NCBI RefSeq assembly: GCF_003315205.1
Contig: NZ_QNRR01000005.1
Span: 401,515 to 465,514 of the forward strand
Direction: 5' to 3'
DNA length: 64,000 nt
DNA from: Roseimicrobium gellanilyticum
GTDB taxonomy: Bacteria > Verrucomicrobiota > Verrucomicrobiia > Verrucomicrobiales > Verrucomicrobiaceae
Shown: in pieces, positions 45,428 to 54,834 of the stretch
How positions within the stretch are numbered: position 1 is the stretch's first letter
Layout of the letters: each line of letters begins with the position of its first letter
Notes under the pieces: model-generated
The model's input: only the letters and a program-made list of their open reading frames with translations
Told to the model about the DNA's origin: nothing
Database searches by the model: none
Program-made: the position numbers and the translations under genes

Positions 45428-45961
45428 ATGGCGGGAGCGAACTCTTCAAGGTCAAAGGTTGTTATCGTTGTCGTGGCGCTCGTGGCAGTGTTGGGAGCCA
45501 TCTGGATATTTTTTCCGGATCCCGCGAAGGATGCGGGTGGTAAAAATCGAGGCGATGCCACCGCCGACAGCAAAGGTACCCAGCTGCCGCCGCCCCCGGC
45601 CCCCTCGGTGCCGATTGAGTTGCACGGGGCAGCGAATGAACTTTCCGACCTGGTCGCCAAAGCAGGTCTCACTCCGGAGGAGCGCATCCAGGGAGTCGGC
45701 CAGTTGCTGTACACTTACCGGCAGGGATTTGGAGGCAATCCACCGGGGCTGAATGAGGATGTTGTCACCGCGCTCTTGGGCGTGAATGAAAAGCACACCG
45801 CCCTGCTGCCCAAGACCTGCGCCGCTATTCGTGATGGCCAGCTCGTGGATGACTGGGGCACGCCCTACTGGTTTCATGCCATCAGCTCAAAGCAGATGGA
45901 AGTGCGCTCTGCAGGCCCGGATCGTGAACTTTTTACCCCGGACGACCTTACACTCGAGTAG
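45428..45961 (+). CDS. Membrane-anchored protein with pseudopilin-like tail
   Basis: A 177-residue protein; ATG 45428 is preferred to the GTG at 45422. One N-terminal helix (VVIVVVALVAVLGAIWIFF), a Pro-rich linker, then a soluble C-terminal domain. The end reads DDWGTPYWFHAISSKQMEV and SAGPDRELFTPDDL, closely resembling the C-terminal Ca-binding loop of GspG pseudopilins, although the N-terminal prepilin signature is missing. It may be a T2SS-like accessory anchor or substrate. It precedes the TPR-thioredoxin gene by 8 bases. Confidence 0.65.
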   Translation: MAGANSSRSKVVIVVVALVAVLGAIWIFFPDPAKDAGGKNRGDATADSKGTQLPPPPAPSVPIELHGAANELSDLVAKAGLTPEERIQGVGQLLYTYRQGFGGNPPGLNEDVVTALLGVNEKHTALLPKTCAAIRDGQLVDDWGTPYWFHAISSKQMEVRSAGPDRELFTPDDLTLE

Positions 45962-45969
45962 ACTGCGGC

Positions 45970-48147
45970 ATGGATTTTCGCGTGCTCGCGTCTTGCTCGC
46001 TGGCATGGCTGCTCTCCTTGGGGGCAGTCATGGCGGAGGCAAAGCCGGAGGCGGTGCAGTGTCTCTCCGCGCTGGCGTGGCAGCGTGAGCAGGAGTTTCA
46101 AAAGCCGCCGAATGACGAGGCGGCCTTCCGGCGCGGGCCATTTGCCTATCCACAACGTGAGGATGCAAAGCCGTTGCCTGCTGCGCTGAACCTGCCTGTC
46201 ACGGTGTCTTCATCCGTAGAGAAGGCGGAGGTGGAGCTTAGGATTGCAGCAGGGGTGCGTGCCCTTCATGCGTTTGCCGATGGAGAGGCGGAGTGCTGGT
46301 TCCGTGACGCGACCCGGCTGGATCCCCAGTGTGCGAGCGCATGGCTGGGCCTCGCCATGGCGAATGAGAAGCTGCCTTCGCGTGCGCTGTATTTCCTGGA
46401 CAAGGCAAAGGCCGCACAAGCTCGCACGTCGCGAGAGGATGGGTGGATTGCGGCCTATGACATCTTCTTCCAGACGGCGCGTTCCGCAGACCTGCTGGAA
46501 CGGCTGGCGACCTTGAGCGGCGCCCTGCAGAAGCAGGGAGACAACCGCTGCGCGGAGACCTTTGCGTTACGTTATCGTATCGTTCGTGCGAATATCGCCA
46601 GGATACAGCTTGCTGACGCAGCAGAGGTTGCCGGGACCTATGCGAAATGGACCGACGAAGAGGGTGGGGAAGCTCTGCTGTTCTATCCCGTACTGCTGTG
46701 GTTGAAGTTTGACCCGGCCAAGGCAGCGCTGCACACGAAGGCCCTTCAGGAAATGGATGGCGCAGCATCCGCCTGGCGTCTCGCGGCGGAGCCTGCGCTT
46801 GCGTTGGGGAACTACCACGAAGCGGCAGCGTGCCTGGAGGTCGCGCTCGCGAAGGTGCAGAACCCCACGCAGGCATCATCGTCGGTCCCATCGTCCGAGA
46901 GGGAGCATGCCGCGCTACAGTATGCCAAGGCGCTGGCGTGGTGTTTTTTTCATGGTGGTCAGTCCTCGCGTGCCATGGATAATGCGTTGACTCTCGTCGG
47001 CGCGCCCCGCAAGCCGGGCTTCACGGGACTGGAGGCCGTGGACGATGAGCCCGAGAGTGGCTACTTGGGCGCGCTTCAACTGCGTGCCCAACTGTGGATG
47101 GCCACGGGCGGATGGGAATCTCTGGCAGATGAAACACATGCTGCCATAACTGGCACACGCAAGGAGGATGGCCTGCTGGTGCGGGTACATCAGTACTACT
47201 GGGCCGTACTCGCGAACGCTGCGCTCGGTCGTGGGAAGGAAGCGCAGCATGCCAAAGTGGAACTCGGCAAGGCGGCAGATGAGATTGCCCGCACTCCATA
47301 CCTCACCCGCCATTCCAACCTGGCATCCGGTTACGTGCGCGGTGCAGAGGCCTTCTACGGTCTCGTGCAGGGTCGCATCTCACCGTTCATGAAGGATATC
47401 GCCCATGTGCCCGGATTCATACTGGCTCCGTGGATGAGCAAGGCAGGTGCGTCCTCCGCTGCACAGGCCCTGGTGGACGAGGCGTTGAAGGAGCATCCAG
47501 CGTCGCAACCTCTATCGCGCATCGCTACGTCGTTGAGAAGTGGCCCGGCTGCCGTGGATGCGCTCGTGACATTCTCTCCGGCGCTTGCACCGGCGACGGT
47601 GTACAGCAGAAGTGTCTGGTCCTACAGGAACTTCCGGCCCGCGCAGCCAGAGTTCTCCCTGCCGGATAAGAGCGGTGTGACGCATGCGCTCAAGGAATTC
47701 AAAGGTCGTCCCGTGCTGGTCATCTTCTTCCTGGGCCAGGGCTGCGCCCATTGCATTGAGCAGTTGCAGAAGTTCCGACCGCTGGTGGGTGCGTATGAGC
47801 AGGCCGGGATTCCCATCGTGGCCATCGGCACGGATAGTGTGGCGAAGCTGGAGGAGAGTCTCGGTCCCGGACCGGAGCTGAACCCGGACCTGCCCTATCT
47901 CATTCTCTCAGACGAACCGATGGCTGCCTTCAAGGCATGGAAGTGCTATGATGAGTTTCTGCAGAAGCCACTGCATGGCACCTTCCTGCTGGATGGAGAT
48001 GGCGGTGTATTATGGAGTGATATCAGCCATGACCCATACTCACAGGCCGGCTACCTTCTGGGCGAGTGCCAGCGGTTGTTGAGGCTGCATGGCGGTGAGG
48101 CGAAGCCGTCTTCGGTCATGACGACGGGGCAAGGGGAGGGGAAGTAG
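45970..48147 (+). CDS. Exported TPR-like protein with thioredoxin-fold (redoxin) C-terminus
   Basis: A 725-residue protein with a signal (MDFRVLASCSLAWLLSLGAV). Residues about 70-530 are helical TPR-like repeats (CASAWLGLAMANEKLPSRAL, AEPALALGNYHEAAACLEVA). The C-terminal 160 residues form an AhpC/TlpA-like domain: PEFSLPDKSGVTHALKEFKG, then LVIFFLGQGCAHCIEQL with the redox pair C592xxC595. It probably acts as a periplasmic thiol reductant or peroxide-handling protein guided by its repeats. Cotranscribed with the preceding gene. Confidence 0.8.
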   Translation: MDFRVLASCSLAWLLSLGAVMAEAKPEAVQCLSALAWQREQEFQKPPNDEAAFRRGPFAYPQREDAKPLPAALNLPVTVSSSVEKAEVELRIAAGVRALHAFADGEAECWFRDATRLDPQCASAWLGLAMANEKLPSRALYFLDKAKAAQARTSREDGWIAAYDIFFQTARSADLLERLATLSGALQKQGDNRCAETFALRYRIVRANIARIQLADAAEVAGTYAKWTDEEGGEALLFYPVLLWLKFDPAKAALHTKALQEMDGAASAWRLAAEPALALGNYHEAAACLEVALAKVQNPTQASSSVPSSEREHAALQYAKALAWCFFHGGQSSRAMDNALTLVGAPRKPGFTGLEAVDDEPESGYLGALQLRAQLWMATGGWESLADETHAAITGTRKEDGLLVRVHQYYWAVLANAALGRGKEAQHAKVELGKAADEIARTPYLTRHSNLASGYVRGAEAFYGLVQGRISPFMKDIAHVPGFILAPWMSKAGASSAAQALVDEALKEHPASQPLSRIATSLRSGPAAVDALVTFSPALAPATVYSRSVWSYRNFRPAQPEFSLPDKSGVTHALKEFKGRPVLVIFFLGQGCAHCIEQLQKFRPLVGAYEQAGIPIVAIGTDSVAKLEESLGPGPELNPDLPYLILSDEPMAAFKAWKCYDEFLQKPLHGTFLLDGDGGVLWSDISHDPYSQAGYLLGECQRLLRLHGGEAKPSSVMTTGQGEGK

Positions 48148-48498
48148 CCGAGTGTAAGGCTCATCTCCCGAGCTCTCATACCAAAGAAAGGTAAAACCGC
48201 GTCCATAGATAGAAGGCGTCGGATTACTTGAAACGGTTCATGCGGTAGGAGTATCTTTGGAACGTGGACATGGCACAGGCTCAAGGAGTGGGAACGCCTC
48301 GTTCCCGTGGGTGAAAGGGTCCATGACGTGTATCTGCCGAAGTAATCTTTTGGCATACAGGGACTGCTCGGCACGCAACATCACCAAGCATGGTGACCGG
48401 TGACGGGAACGCCTCGTTCCCGTTCCTTGGGCCTGCCGCAACGCGTTGGGTAAGTTCGCGCTCAAAGACCCGCTTTTAACTCATCGTGGTATGAGGTG
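48148..48498. other. Gene-free gap holding two copies of a palindromic repeat
   Basis: No gene is seen. The palindrome GGGAACGCCTCGTTCCC occurs at 48290-48306 and again at 48405-48421 (the second extended to ACGGG...CCCGT), each with a 7-bp or longer stem and a CCT loop. A further small stem TCACCA/TGGTGA lies at 48381-48394. The copies stand in the 351-base convergent gap between the redoxin gene and the duplicated-domain protein gene. Confidence 0.6.
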
Positions 48499-49341
48499 TC
48501 ATTCAGACTCAGGTGCGCCTTGTGGATAGAGATCATGAAACAACTCATCCTCGTGCTTGAGCTTCTTGAGCAGGGCATCGCCTTTTTCCAGGAGGTTCAG
48601 CAGGTAGTAGGTGCGCACCAGTTCATATTGGGCCTGCCTGACATAGATGGCCTGTGACGGATCTGATGCGGCCTGTGACCTTGGTCGTGCTTTCAGGAAA
48701 GCCTCCCACCGTGCGCGCGCTTGTTCCAGATTCTTTGACTCAGTGGCGGCTACAAACTCCACCGCATGGGGTCCGTTGTAGTTTCTGGCCAGATGAACGA
48801 GGCCATCAAGGGGCTGGTATTCCTTTTGGGCACGTCCGGAGTCAGAAGTCGTAGGTTCGGTAGACTCACGAGCAGGAGGGCTGACCTCCTTTTCGGCTCC
48901 TCCAGTGTAGAGAGCGTCGAAAAATCCATCCTCCCGTTTGATGTTTCTCAACAGAGCATCGCCTGCGGTTTCGTCACCGAGGTGGTAGTCGATCCTCACT
49001 GCCTCGTACAGCGCTGCACGCACCAGACGAATGTGTGGTGCATCTTCATAGCCTTCGGCAGGGTCATCGCCCGGCTTGTGGACTGCCAGGAATACCTGCC
49101 ACCGGAGCTTTGCGATGTTGAGGTTCTCCGCAGTCATCGCGGCAAAGAAGTCTTCCCGGAGCTGGCCTCTGAAACGATCAATTTGATCTTTATACTGGGG
49201 GCGTGCCGGCCTTTCGCCTTCGAGGGGAAGGTATGGACTCTTGCTGTTGGGTTCCGCGCCTGACGAGCTCGAACCGAGGAGCAACACAACGGCTGCCACG
49301 TTGCATGCCAGGACGGTCGCGATGGTCACGTGCGGTCTCAT
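48499..49341 (-). CDS. Exported protein with internally duplicated domain
   Basis: A 280-residue product from ATG 49341 (an upstream in-frame start at 49401 lacks a signal). The leader MRPHVTIATVLACNVAAVVL is a signal peptide or anchor. The mature part is two copies of one unit of about 80 residues: FFAAMTAENLNIAKLRWQVF ... GDALLRNIKREDGFFDALY and FVAATESKNLEQARARWEAF ... GDALLKKLKHEDELFHDLY. No known family is recognised. It shares a strand with the type II secretion genes and ends convergent to the redoxin gene. Confidence 0.65.
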   Translation of the reverse strand: MRPHVTIATVLACNVAAVVLLLGSSSSGAEPNSKSPYLPLEGERPARPQYKDQIDRFRGQLREDFFAAMTAENLNIAKLRWQVFLAVHKPGDDPAEGYEDAPHIRLVRAALYEAVRIDYHLGDETAGDALLRNIKREDGFFDALYTGGAEKEVSPPARESTEPTTSDSGRAQKEYQPLDGLVHLARNYNGPHAVEFVAATESKNLEQARARWEAFLKARPRSQAASDPSQAIYVRQAQYELVRTYYLLNLLEKGDALLKKLKHEDELFHDLYPQGAPESE

Positions 49342-49474
49342 GGGGTTATTTTGATTGGGGCGCAACTCTCCGGCAGTTATAACGCCGGTGAGTGGCCTCA
49401 TCCCGGAGGAATCGCCATAGGCAGCAATTCGGATGTGGGGGAAGCGGACGATGACGAACTTGCCCGATATCTGT

Positions 49475-52102
49475 TTACTTGCTCTTCAGCGCGGCCTTGT
49501 TCTTTTCGTGCTTGGTCTTGGCAGAGGGAGCTGCCGCGGTGGGCTTGTCCTCGACCAGTGTGGCCTTGGAAGATGAGGTGCCCTTTTGCTTGAGAATCAC
49601 TTTCGGTCCCGGTTCGGCGGGAGGCACATCGTTGTTCTTCCACTCCGGCATCGGCAGCAGGGGGCTGTTGGGGTCGGCGTCGCGAAGGGGGATGGCGTTC
49701 AGAGGCGTGTCATCCTGCGGGTCGGCGAAACGCTTGTTGCGGTCCCAGCTTTCGTTGTTCTTGTTCCAGTCAGCCTGTTCCTGGATGTGGCTCTGACCGT
49801 CCGCCATGATGCGGGGCTGCACGAAGATCATGAGCTCACGGCGGTCCTTCGTTTTGCTGGTGTTGCCGAAGAGATGCTTCAGCACCGGTACCTTGATGAG
49901 GAAGGGCAGGCCCTTCTTGTCATTGCGGTCGCGTTCCGTAATGAGGCCGCCCAGCATGACGGTGGTGCGGTCCGGGACGATGAGTGTGTTCATCATGCCC
50001 TGCTCGGAAATGTTCGGCACCTGGTTGCCACTGATGGTGGTGAAGCCGGAAATGTCGTTGTTCGTCTGCTTGAATTCGAGCATAATCTCCTTGTCGTTGA
50101 AAATGTGCGGCACGATATCGAGCTCCAGACGCACGGGGATGTACTGTGTGGTGGAGTAGATGCCTACGTTATCCGCGGTATTGTCTCCCGTGGCATAAGT
50201 CTGGCCGGGGATGGCGACCTGCTGCCCGATGTAGATTTTCGCCGGCTTGTGGTTCAAGGTGGTGACGGTGGGCTTTTGCATCACGTGGAAGCGATTGGTC
50301 GATTCCAGCGTGTGGAGGAAGACATTGAGGTGCTTCCCGATTTGTCCGTAGACCGTGAGGCCATCGAGGGCGGGAAGGAAGTCGGTGGCGTTTCCAAGTT
50401 CACCGAGGTCAGCGAAGGCGGTGCCCTGGGTCTTCAGCACGCCACCCACCAGGCTGTCTTCCCCCACGGATTGCAGGGTCTGAATCCAGTCGAGGCCAAA
50501 GTTGAATTCATTTCCCAGAGAGAACTCGCCGATAATGACTGACAGCAGGATTTGCTTGGGGCGCACGTCGAGTTGGTCCGCCAGTTCCATGAGTGTGCGG
50601 AGTTCATCAGGAGGGCCGCTGGCGTAGAACTTCGAGCTGGCCGGATCCACAATCACCAGCGTGCGCCCAATCAGGATGCTCTCCGCCTTTTCCGTGACTT
50701 GCAGCGTGGAGCCGCCGCCAAATCCGCCGCCACCGCCGCCGCTTAAGCTCCCACCGAAGCTGCTACCACCACCGCCGCCGCCGCCGTAGAGGCCGCCGCC
50801 AGTGCCCCCCAGCCCGCCGCCCATGCCGCGTGATCCGAAGCCGCCCATGGAGTTGGAGGAGTCAAATCCGTTGTTGCCTGTGTTGGTGTTGGCGCGTGAG
50901 TTGCCACCGGTACCGTCCAGGGAAGACGCGCCGGCAGCGTCGGGGGAATTCCGCAACAGGGCCTTGCTTGCGATATCCACGAAGGTGGTGAGATCGATGT
51001 AGTTCAACCGACGGGACACCATGCGGCTGGTGGGAGATTCGGCATCCAGCTCCTTGATAAGGCTTTCCATGTACTCGATGTCTACGGGGCGTGCGATTAC
51101 CAGCAGGCTGTTTGTCCGTGCGATGGGGGTAATCTTTGGCTGCGACGCCTCACTCTCGGCGCCGTTGGAACCCACGTTTGCCACCACGCTCGCTTGGGCG
51201 GCATTTCTTGCGGCGTTCTGCTGCGGCGTTCCTCCCGGTGCTGCTGGATTGATCGGCGGGGTTCCTGGTCTGGTTGTTGGTGGCCGGCTTGTACCACCCT
51301 TGCCATATCTGGAACCGCCGCTTCCGGCGTTGCTTTGATCCAATCCCATCAGAAGGATGAGCTGATCTGCGACTTCAAACACATCAGCGCGTTCGAGGAG
51401 GATGGTCTTGTGTTTCGTCTCGCTGGGAGGAAGGTCGACCTGCTTGGCGAGTTCGACGTATGCGAGAATGGTATTCGAGTTCTCCGTGATGACGAGGCTG
51501 CGGCTGTTCGGCACGACACCGATGCTGCCATACGGGTGCAGCGGGATGATTTGTGAAAACGCCTGTGAGGCCTCTTCCGCATCCAGATGTTTGAGCTGCA
51601 GGACAAAGCTCACCACCTGATCGGTCTTGGGGAGCTCGTCCGCACGCAGGAAGATGGGCACACCTTCCGAGGAGGGCATCTTGCCGGACTCAGCAGCAAG
51701 GAGCTTCACCATATTCCCGCCGCTGGGCACAAAGGAGTAGCCGGCGAGCAGCAGGGACTTCTCCACGAACTCGATGGCTTCTTCACGGGTGAGAGTACCG
51801 CTGGTCTCGATGGTGACCGTCACGTCTTCGAGCTTGGGGTCACGGATGACGCGCTTCTTCGTGAGCTGCTGGTAGAGCTCGATCACGTCCGTCATCTGCG
51901 CCGCGGGCATCTGCAGACGGATGCCGTCTTCGGCTCCCGCTGCGGGAGTCGCTGCCGCGGACCCCGCCTGACCGGGGCCGGGCACTGGGGGCCTCACAAT
52001 ATTGCGTGGTGTGGGCGCGGGAGGTGCGGGCTGCTGGGCTTGAAGGACAGCACCCAGAGCGAGCAACAGCACAGGGATGGAAAGGCAAAAACGAAGACGC
52101 AT
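49475..52102 (-). CDS. gspD: Type II secretion secretin with long Gly-rich insertion
   Basis: An 875-residue outer-membrane channel. ATG 52102 starts the signal MRLRFCLSIPVLLLALGAVL; the upstream extension is discarded. N-domains: residues about 60-130 resemble N0 (QMTDVIELYQQLTKKRVIRD), then repeated KH-like N1-N3 domains. Inside N3, about residues 395-465, is a Gly/Ser-rich insertion that should be disordered. The C-terminal secretin domain carries VPDRTTVMLGGLITERDRND and GLPFLIKVPVLKHLFG. It opens the outer membrane for folded substrates. The operon K-L-M-C-like-D runs toward it; the ATPase, GspF and pseudopilins are not in the window. Confidence 0.93.
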   Translation of the reverse strand: MRLRFCLSIPVLLLALGAVLQAQQPAPPAPTPRNIVRPPVPGPGQAGSAAATPAAGAEDGIRLQMPAAQMTDVIELYQQLTKKRVIRDPKLEDVTVTIETSGTLTREEAIEFVEKSLLLAGYSFVPSGGNMVKLLAAESGKMPSSEGVPIFLRADELPKTDQVVSFVLQLKHLDAEEASQAFSQIIPLHPYGSIGVVPNSRSLVITENSNTILAYVELAKQVDLPPSETKHKTILLERADVFEVADQLILLMGLDQSNAGSGGSRYGKGGTSRPPTTRPGTPPINPAAPGGTPQQNAARNAAQASVVANVGSNGAESEASQPKITPIARTNSLLVIARPVDIEYMESLIKELDAESPTSRMVSRRLNYIDLTTFVDIASKALLRNSPDAAGASSLDGTGGNSRANTNTGNNGFDSSNSMGGFGSRGMGGGLGGTGGGLYGGGGGGGSSFGGSLSGGGGGGFGGGSTLQVTEKAESILIGRTLVIVDPASSKFYASGPPDELRTLMELADQLDVRPKQILLSVIIGEFSLGNEFNFGLDWIQTLQSVGEDSLVGGVLKTQGTAFADLGELGNATDFLPALDGLTVYGQIGKHLNVFLHTLESTNRFHVMQKPTVTTLNHKPAKIYIGQQVAIPGQTYATGDNTADNVGIYSTTQYIPVRLELDIVPHIFNDKEIMLEFKQTNNDISGFTTISGNQVPNISEQGMMNTLIVPDRTTVMLGGLITERDRNDKKGLPFLIKVPVLKHLFGNTSKTKDRRELMIFVQPRIMADGQSHIQEQADWNKNNESWDRNKRFADPQDDTPLNAIPLRDADPNSPLLPMPEWKNNDVPPAEPGPKVILKQKGTSSSKATLVEDKPTAAAPSAKTKHEKNKAALKSK

Positions 52103-52148
52103 GAGACGAGATGTGGATGCTGTCGGGATGATGGCGCCGGATTGGAGG

Positions 52149-52943
52149 CTAGGGCGCAGGCGCCGGAGCGGCGTCCGGTGGTGGAGCGGGCACCGGTGCA
52201 GTGAAGAATCTTCGAGAGGTCTTGGTCGGAGTACCTCGGGATGGCATGGGCAACATGCGTGGTCCGGGCGGTCCTGGGGGGCGGATACTGGCTGGCTCGG
52301 AACTTCCGGGCGCGGCGTCTGGACCCACACGCTGTGGCAGAGGTGGGCGAATGGTGGGTGCGGCTCCGCCTGCCCTTTGCGCTGGCTTGGATACGGCCCC
52401 CGGACCAGCATCGAGCATGGGTTCGCCATTGGCATTCGGCACTGGCTGGCCGTTGGGGTTCAAGGGGCCGCCTGCTTCTCCGACACCGCGATTTCCGCGT
52501 GCGGTTTTGCTGGCGATCAAGTGCTTCCGGTGGTTCTCATCGTAGCGCAGCACGGCAGACTCACCGTGCAGCTCGATCTCCACATAGCTGTCTTTTTTAG
52601 CATCCTTGAGCATCACACTCCGGATCTTCATGCCATTGGACGCTGCTTCGGAAGTCTTGATGCGGAAGCTTTCCTTCGTCTTGGCATTGGCAATGACCAC
52701 CGTCGTCACGCCCTGCACCTGGAAGGCATTCTCAAGCACCAGATCCCTGGCGAAGGATTTCTTCTCCTCCACTACGGGAGCCGTTTTCAGGATGAAGGGG
52801 TTTTTCCTCCAGACGCCCTCATAGCGATCCGCCGTGTGCTGCTCCGGGGCAATGAATGTCTCCTGGGCGGAAGCACTGCCGCTGAAAATGATCAGAGCGG
52901 TGAGTCCCAGCAGCGTAAGTGTGGCGTGGTAAGGCCGGGTCAT
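52149..52943 (-). CDS. GspC/PilP-like periplasmic protein with Pro-rich tail
   Basis: A 264-residue protein with a signal (MTRPYHATLTLLGLTALIIF). The middle (about residues 40-140: RNPF-like RKNPFILKT, VQGVTTVVIANAKTKESFRI, SYVEIELHGESAVLRYDE) is a short beta domain comparable to the GspC homology region or PilP, which docks on the secretin N0 domain. The last 110 residues are Pro/Ala-rich. It lies 46 bases upstream of the secretin gene and overlaps the M-like gene by ATGA, supporting a role as inner-to-outer membrane connector. The assignment is by context and fold resemblance. Confidence 0.65.
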   Translation of the reverse strand: MTRPYHATLTLLGLTALIIFSGSASAQETFIAPEQHTADRYEGVWRKNPFILKTAPVVEEKKSFARDLVLENAFQVQGVTTVVIANAKTKESFRIKTSEAASNGMKIRSVMLKDAKKDSYVEIELHGESAVLRYDENHRKHLIASKTARGNRGVGEAGGPLNPNGQPVPNANGEPMLDAGPGAVSKPAQRAGGAAPTIRPPLPQRVGPDAAPGSSEPASIRPPGPPGPRMLPMPSRGTPTKTSRRFFTAPVPAPPPDAAPAPAP

Positions 52944-53542
52944 GGATTGCCCACCTCAGGGGCTGGCACGGATGGGGGAACGGATGCCGGCGAGGGTGAT
53001 GAAGTGGCATTCGCGGCACTGGCGAAGTCGGGAGAATACCTCCGCAGGAATGTCACCGTCGCAATCACATCCTGCGACTCGCCCTTGTCCGGTGTGATCT
53101 TGAGGCGAGGCACCAGGTAGAACTCCTTTGGGACCAGCGTGGCATGGATCCACTCCAGGATCGGCTTCAACTCTCCTTTGACTGTGAGCGTCACGCCATG
53201 CTGACGGTAGTAGGGGGTTTGCGCCGCCACTTCCATCTGGGTCTTCTGAATGTCAAAGCCCGCGCCACGGGCCGCGTGCTCCATGTTGTCGTATAAAAAC
53301 TTGTCGGCATCGAAGCCGCTGGCGGCCACGGGCTGCGCCTGCCGGATCCACTCATTGCTCGCCTTCCAATAAGGGGCCTGGGCAATCAAGACATCCGACT
53401 CCATCTTGGCCAGTTCCAGATCACGCGCCATGCGGTCGAGTTGATGATCCCACTTCAGGAGGCGCTGGCTCAGAACTGCCCCGCCCATGATGGCGGCCAG
53501 CACCAGAAAGACTATCAGGAGACGGCGTTCGCTGGCCTTCAT
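52940..53542 (-). CDS. GspM/PilO-like protein of the type II secretion system
   Basis: A 200-residue bitopic protein: a short cytoplasmic N-terminus, one helix (LLIVFLVLAAIMGGAVL), a coiled coil, then a ferredoxin-like periplasmic domain (about 90-165, VAAQTPYYRQHGVTLTVKGE) of the GspM/PilO type, ending in a Pro/Ser tail. In T2SS, GspM binds GspL to form the inner-membrane platform. It overlaps the L-like gene and the C-like gene by ATGA on each side, which supports the identification. Confidence 0.75.
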   Translation of the reverse strand: MKASERRLLIVFLVLAAIMGGAVLSQRLLKWDHQLDRMARDLELAKMESDVLIAQAPYWKASNEWIRQAQPVAASGFDADKFLYDNMEHAARGAGFDIQKTQMEVAAQTPYYRQHGVTLTVKGELKPILEWIHATLVPKEFYLVPRLKITPDKGESQDVIATVTFLRRYSPDFASAANATSSPSPASVPPSVPAPEVGNP

Positions 53543-54750
53543 GGCGTGCTACCTCCCTGCAGCAGACCCTGCGTGTTGAAGTTGGCGCGGCCATCTTCAC
53601 CCGCGCTCGGCTGGGGAAAGCTCCACGCATAGTGCTTCAGCGCCGGATTGGCCAGCAGGTCATCCTTGAACTTGATGGCGAGACCCACCGAGCGCGCTTG
53701 TCCGGTCATGGCCACCTTCTCCTCGTCCATGGTGAAATCTGTGAGCCGGATGCCTTCATCCGGAATCATGGATACAATCTGATAAAAGATTTCCACCGGG
53801 TACCGATCACGATTCGTCGCTGGTTCCAATGCGTACCAGCGATTCTGCGCCTCTCTCACGGCATCCACTTCGGGGGTGAGCTTCGCCTGGAGATCGCCCG
53901 CCTTTTGCAGCCGGTGTTCACGGAAAAAGAGTAGCCCCGTCCATCCACCGAAGAACAACACATAGGCTAGGCATGCCAGAGCAATCCAACCCGCCATGCG
54001 TTTGCGACGCGTGCGCTCTTCGCGGAGCCTGCCTGCTTCCGGAGGCAGCAGATCCGCATGTACTTTGGGGAGTTGGGGGGCGGGCTTCGCCTCGGTGCGC
54101 ACACGCACTCCGAGTGCTTCCTTCAGTGTGCTGGTGAAGGCATCTCCCGCCTGCGTCCATACGCGGCAACCGTGAAGCTGGTGAATGAACCCACGTACCT
54201 CGAGCGACAACGCCAGGTCCCGAATCTCCCAGGCCGCGTCCGCATTCAACTCGCGGCTCTGCAACACGGAGAAATGCACTACTCCCTGGCCCCGCTGGAA
54301 TGCCACCACATACCGGCCCAGTTCCTTCCATACGGCCATCTCAGATGCCGGTAATTCGAAAAGACGCGCGCTCACGTCAAACGCCTCAGGCATGCACGCC
54401 CTCCACGGTGTGCCGTCGTCTCCGGGCACCAGCGCTGCTGTCCCTGCGAGCGCCTGATGCTGCTCGTCATCCACCTGCCAGCAGGCCCACGTCCGCCCCC
54501 ACGCTTCCTCCGTCAGACCGAGCGCTTCCCAGTGCAGCGCAGCCGTCTCTTCCAGGCTCACGCCGGCGGATTTCGATGAAAGACTCCAGAAAGGTGCACT
54601 GTCCAGGGCAATACACTCGATGGCCCACAGGCCTCCCGCGCGGCCATCATCTGTCTCGGCCCGCTTCCACGCGCCTGCGGAATCGCCGAGCCAGAGCTCG
54701 CGATTTTCCTCACCGGGTAACCGGATGCATTGCGATTTGGGGGAAACCAT
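53539..54750 (-). CDS. GspL/PilM-PilN-like protein of the type II secretion system
   Basis: A 403-residue inner-membrane protein: an N-terminal cytoplasmic part of actin-like build (residues 1-230), a membrane helix near 255-275 (GWIALACLAYVLFFGGW), a coiled coil, and a periplasmic ferredoxin-like domain (IFYQIVSMIPDEGIRLTDFT). This layout fits GspL, which recruits the secretion ATPase GspE. It overlaps the M-like gene (ATGA) and follows the K-like gene by 84 bases. Confidence 0.8.
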   Translation of the reverse strand: MVSPKSQCIRLPGEENRELWLGDSAGAWKRAETDDGRAGGLWAIECIALDSAPFWSLSSKSAGVSLEETAALHWEALGLTEEAWGRTWACWQVDDEQHQALAGTAALVPGDDGTPWRACMPEAFDVSARLFELPASEMAVWKELGRYVVAFQRGQGVVHFSVLQSRELNADAAWEIRDLALSLEVRGFIHQLHGCRVWTQAGDAFTSTLKEALGVRVRTEAKPAPQLPKVHADLLPPEAGRLREERTRRKRMAGWIALACLAYVLFFGGWTGLLFFREHRLQKAGDLQAKLTPEVDAVREAQNRWYALEPATNRDRYPVEIFYQIVSMIPDEGIRLTDFTMDEEKVAMTGQARSVGLAIKFKDDLLANPALKHYAWSFPQPSAGEDGRANFNTQGLLQGGSTP

Positions 54751-54834
54751 GCCTTCGGAAGAAAACTTCCTATATTACCGGATTCCTCTACAGCAGCCTA
54801 CACTAAAAGTGTCAACTTCGTCACGCGTAAGTCC

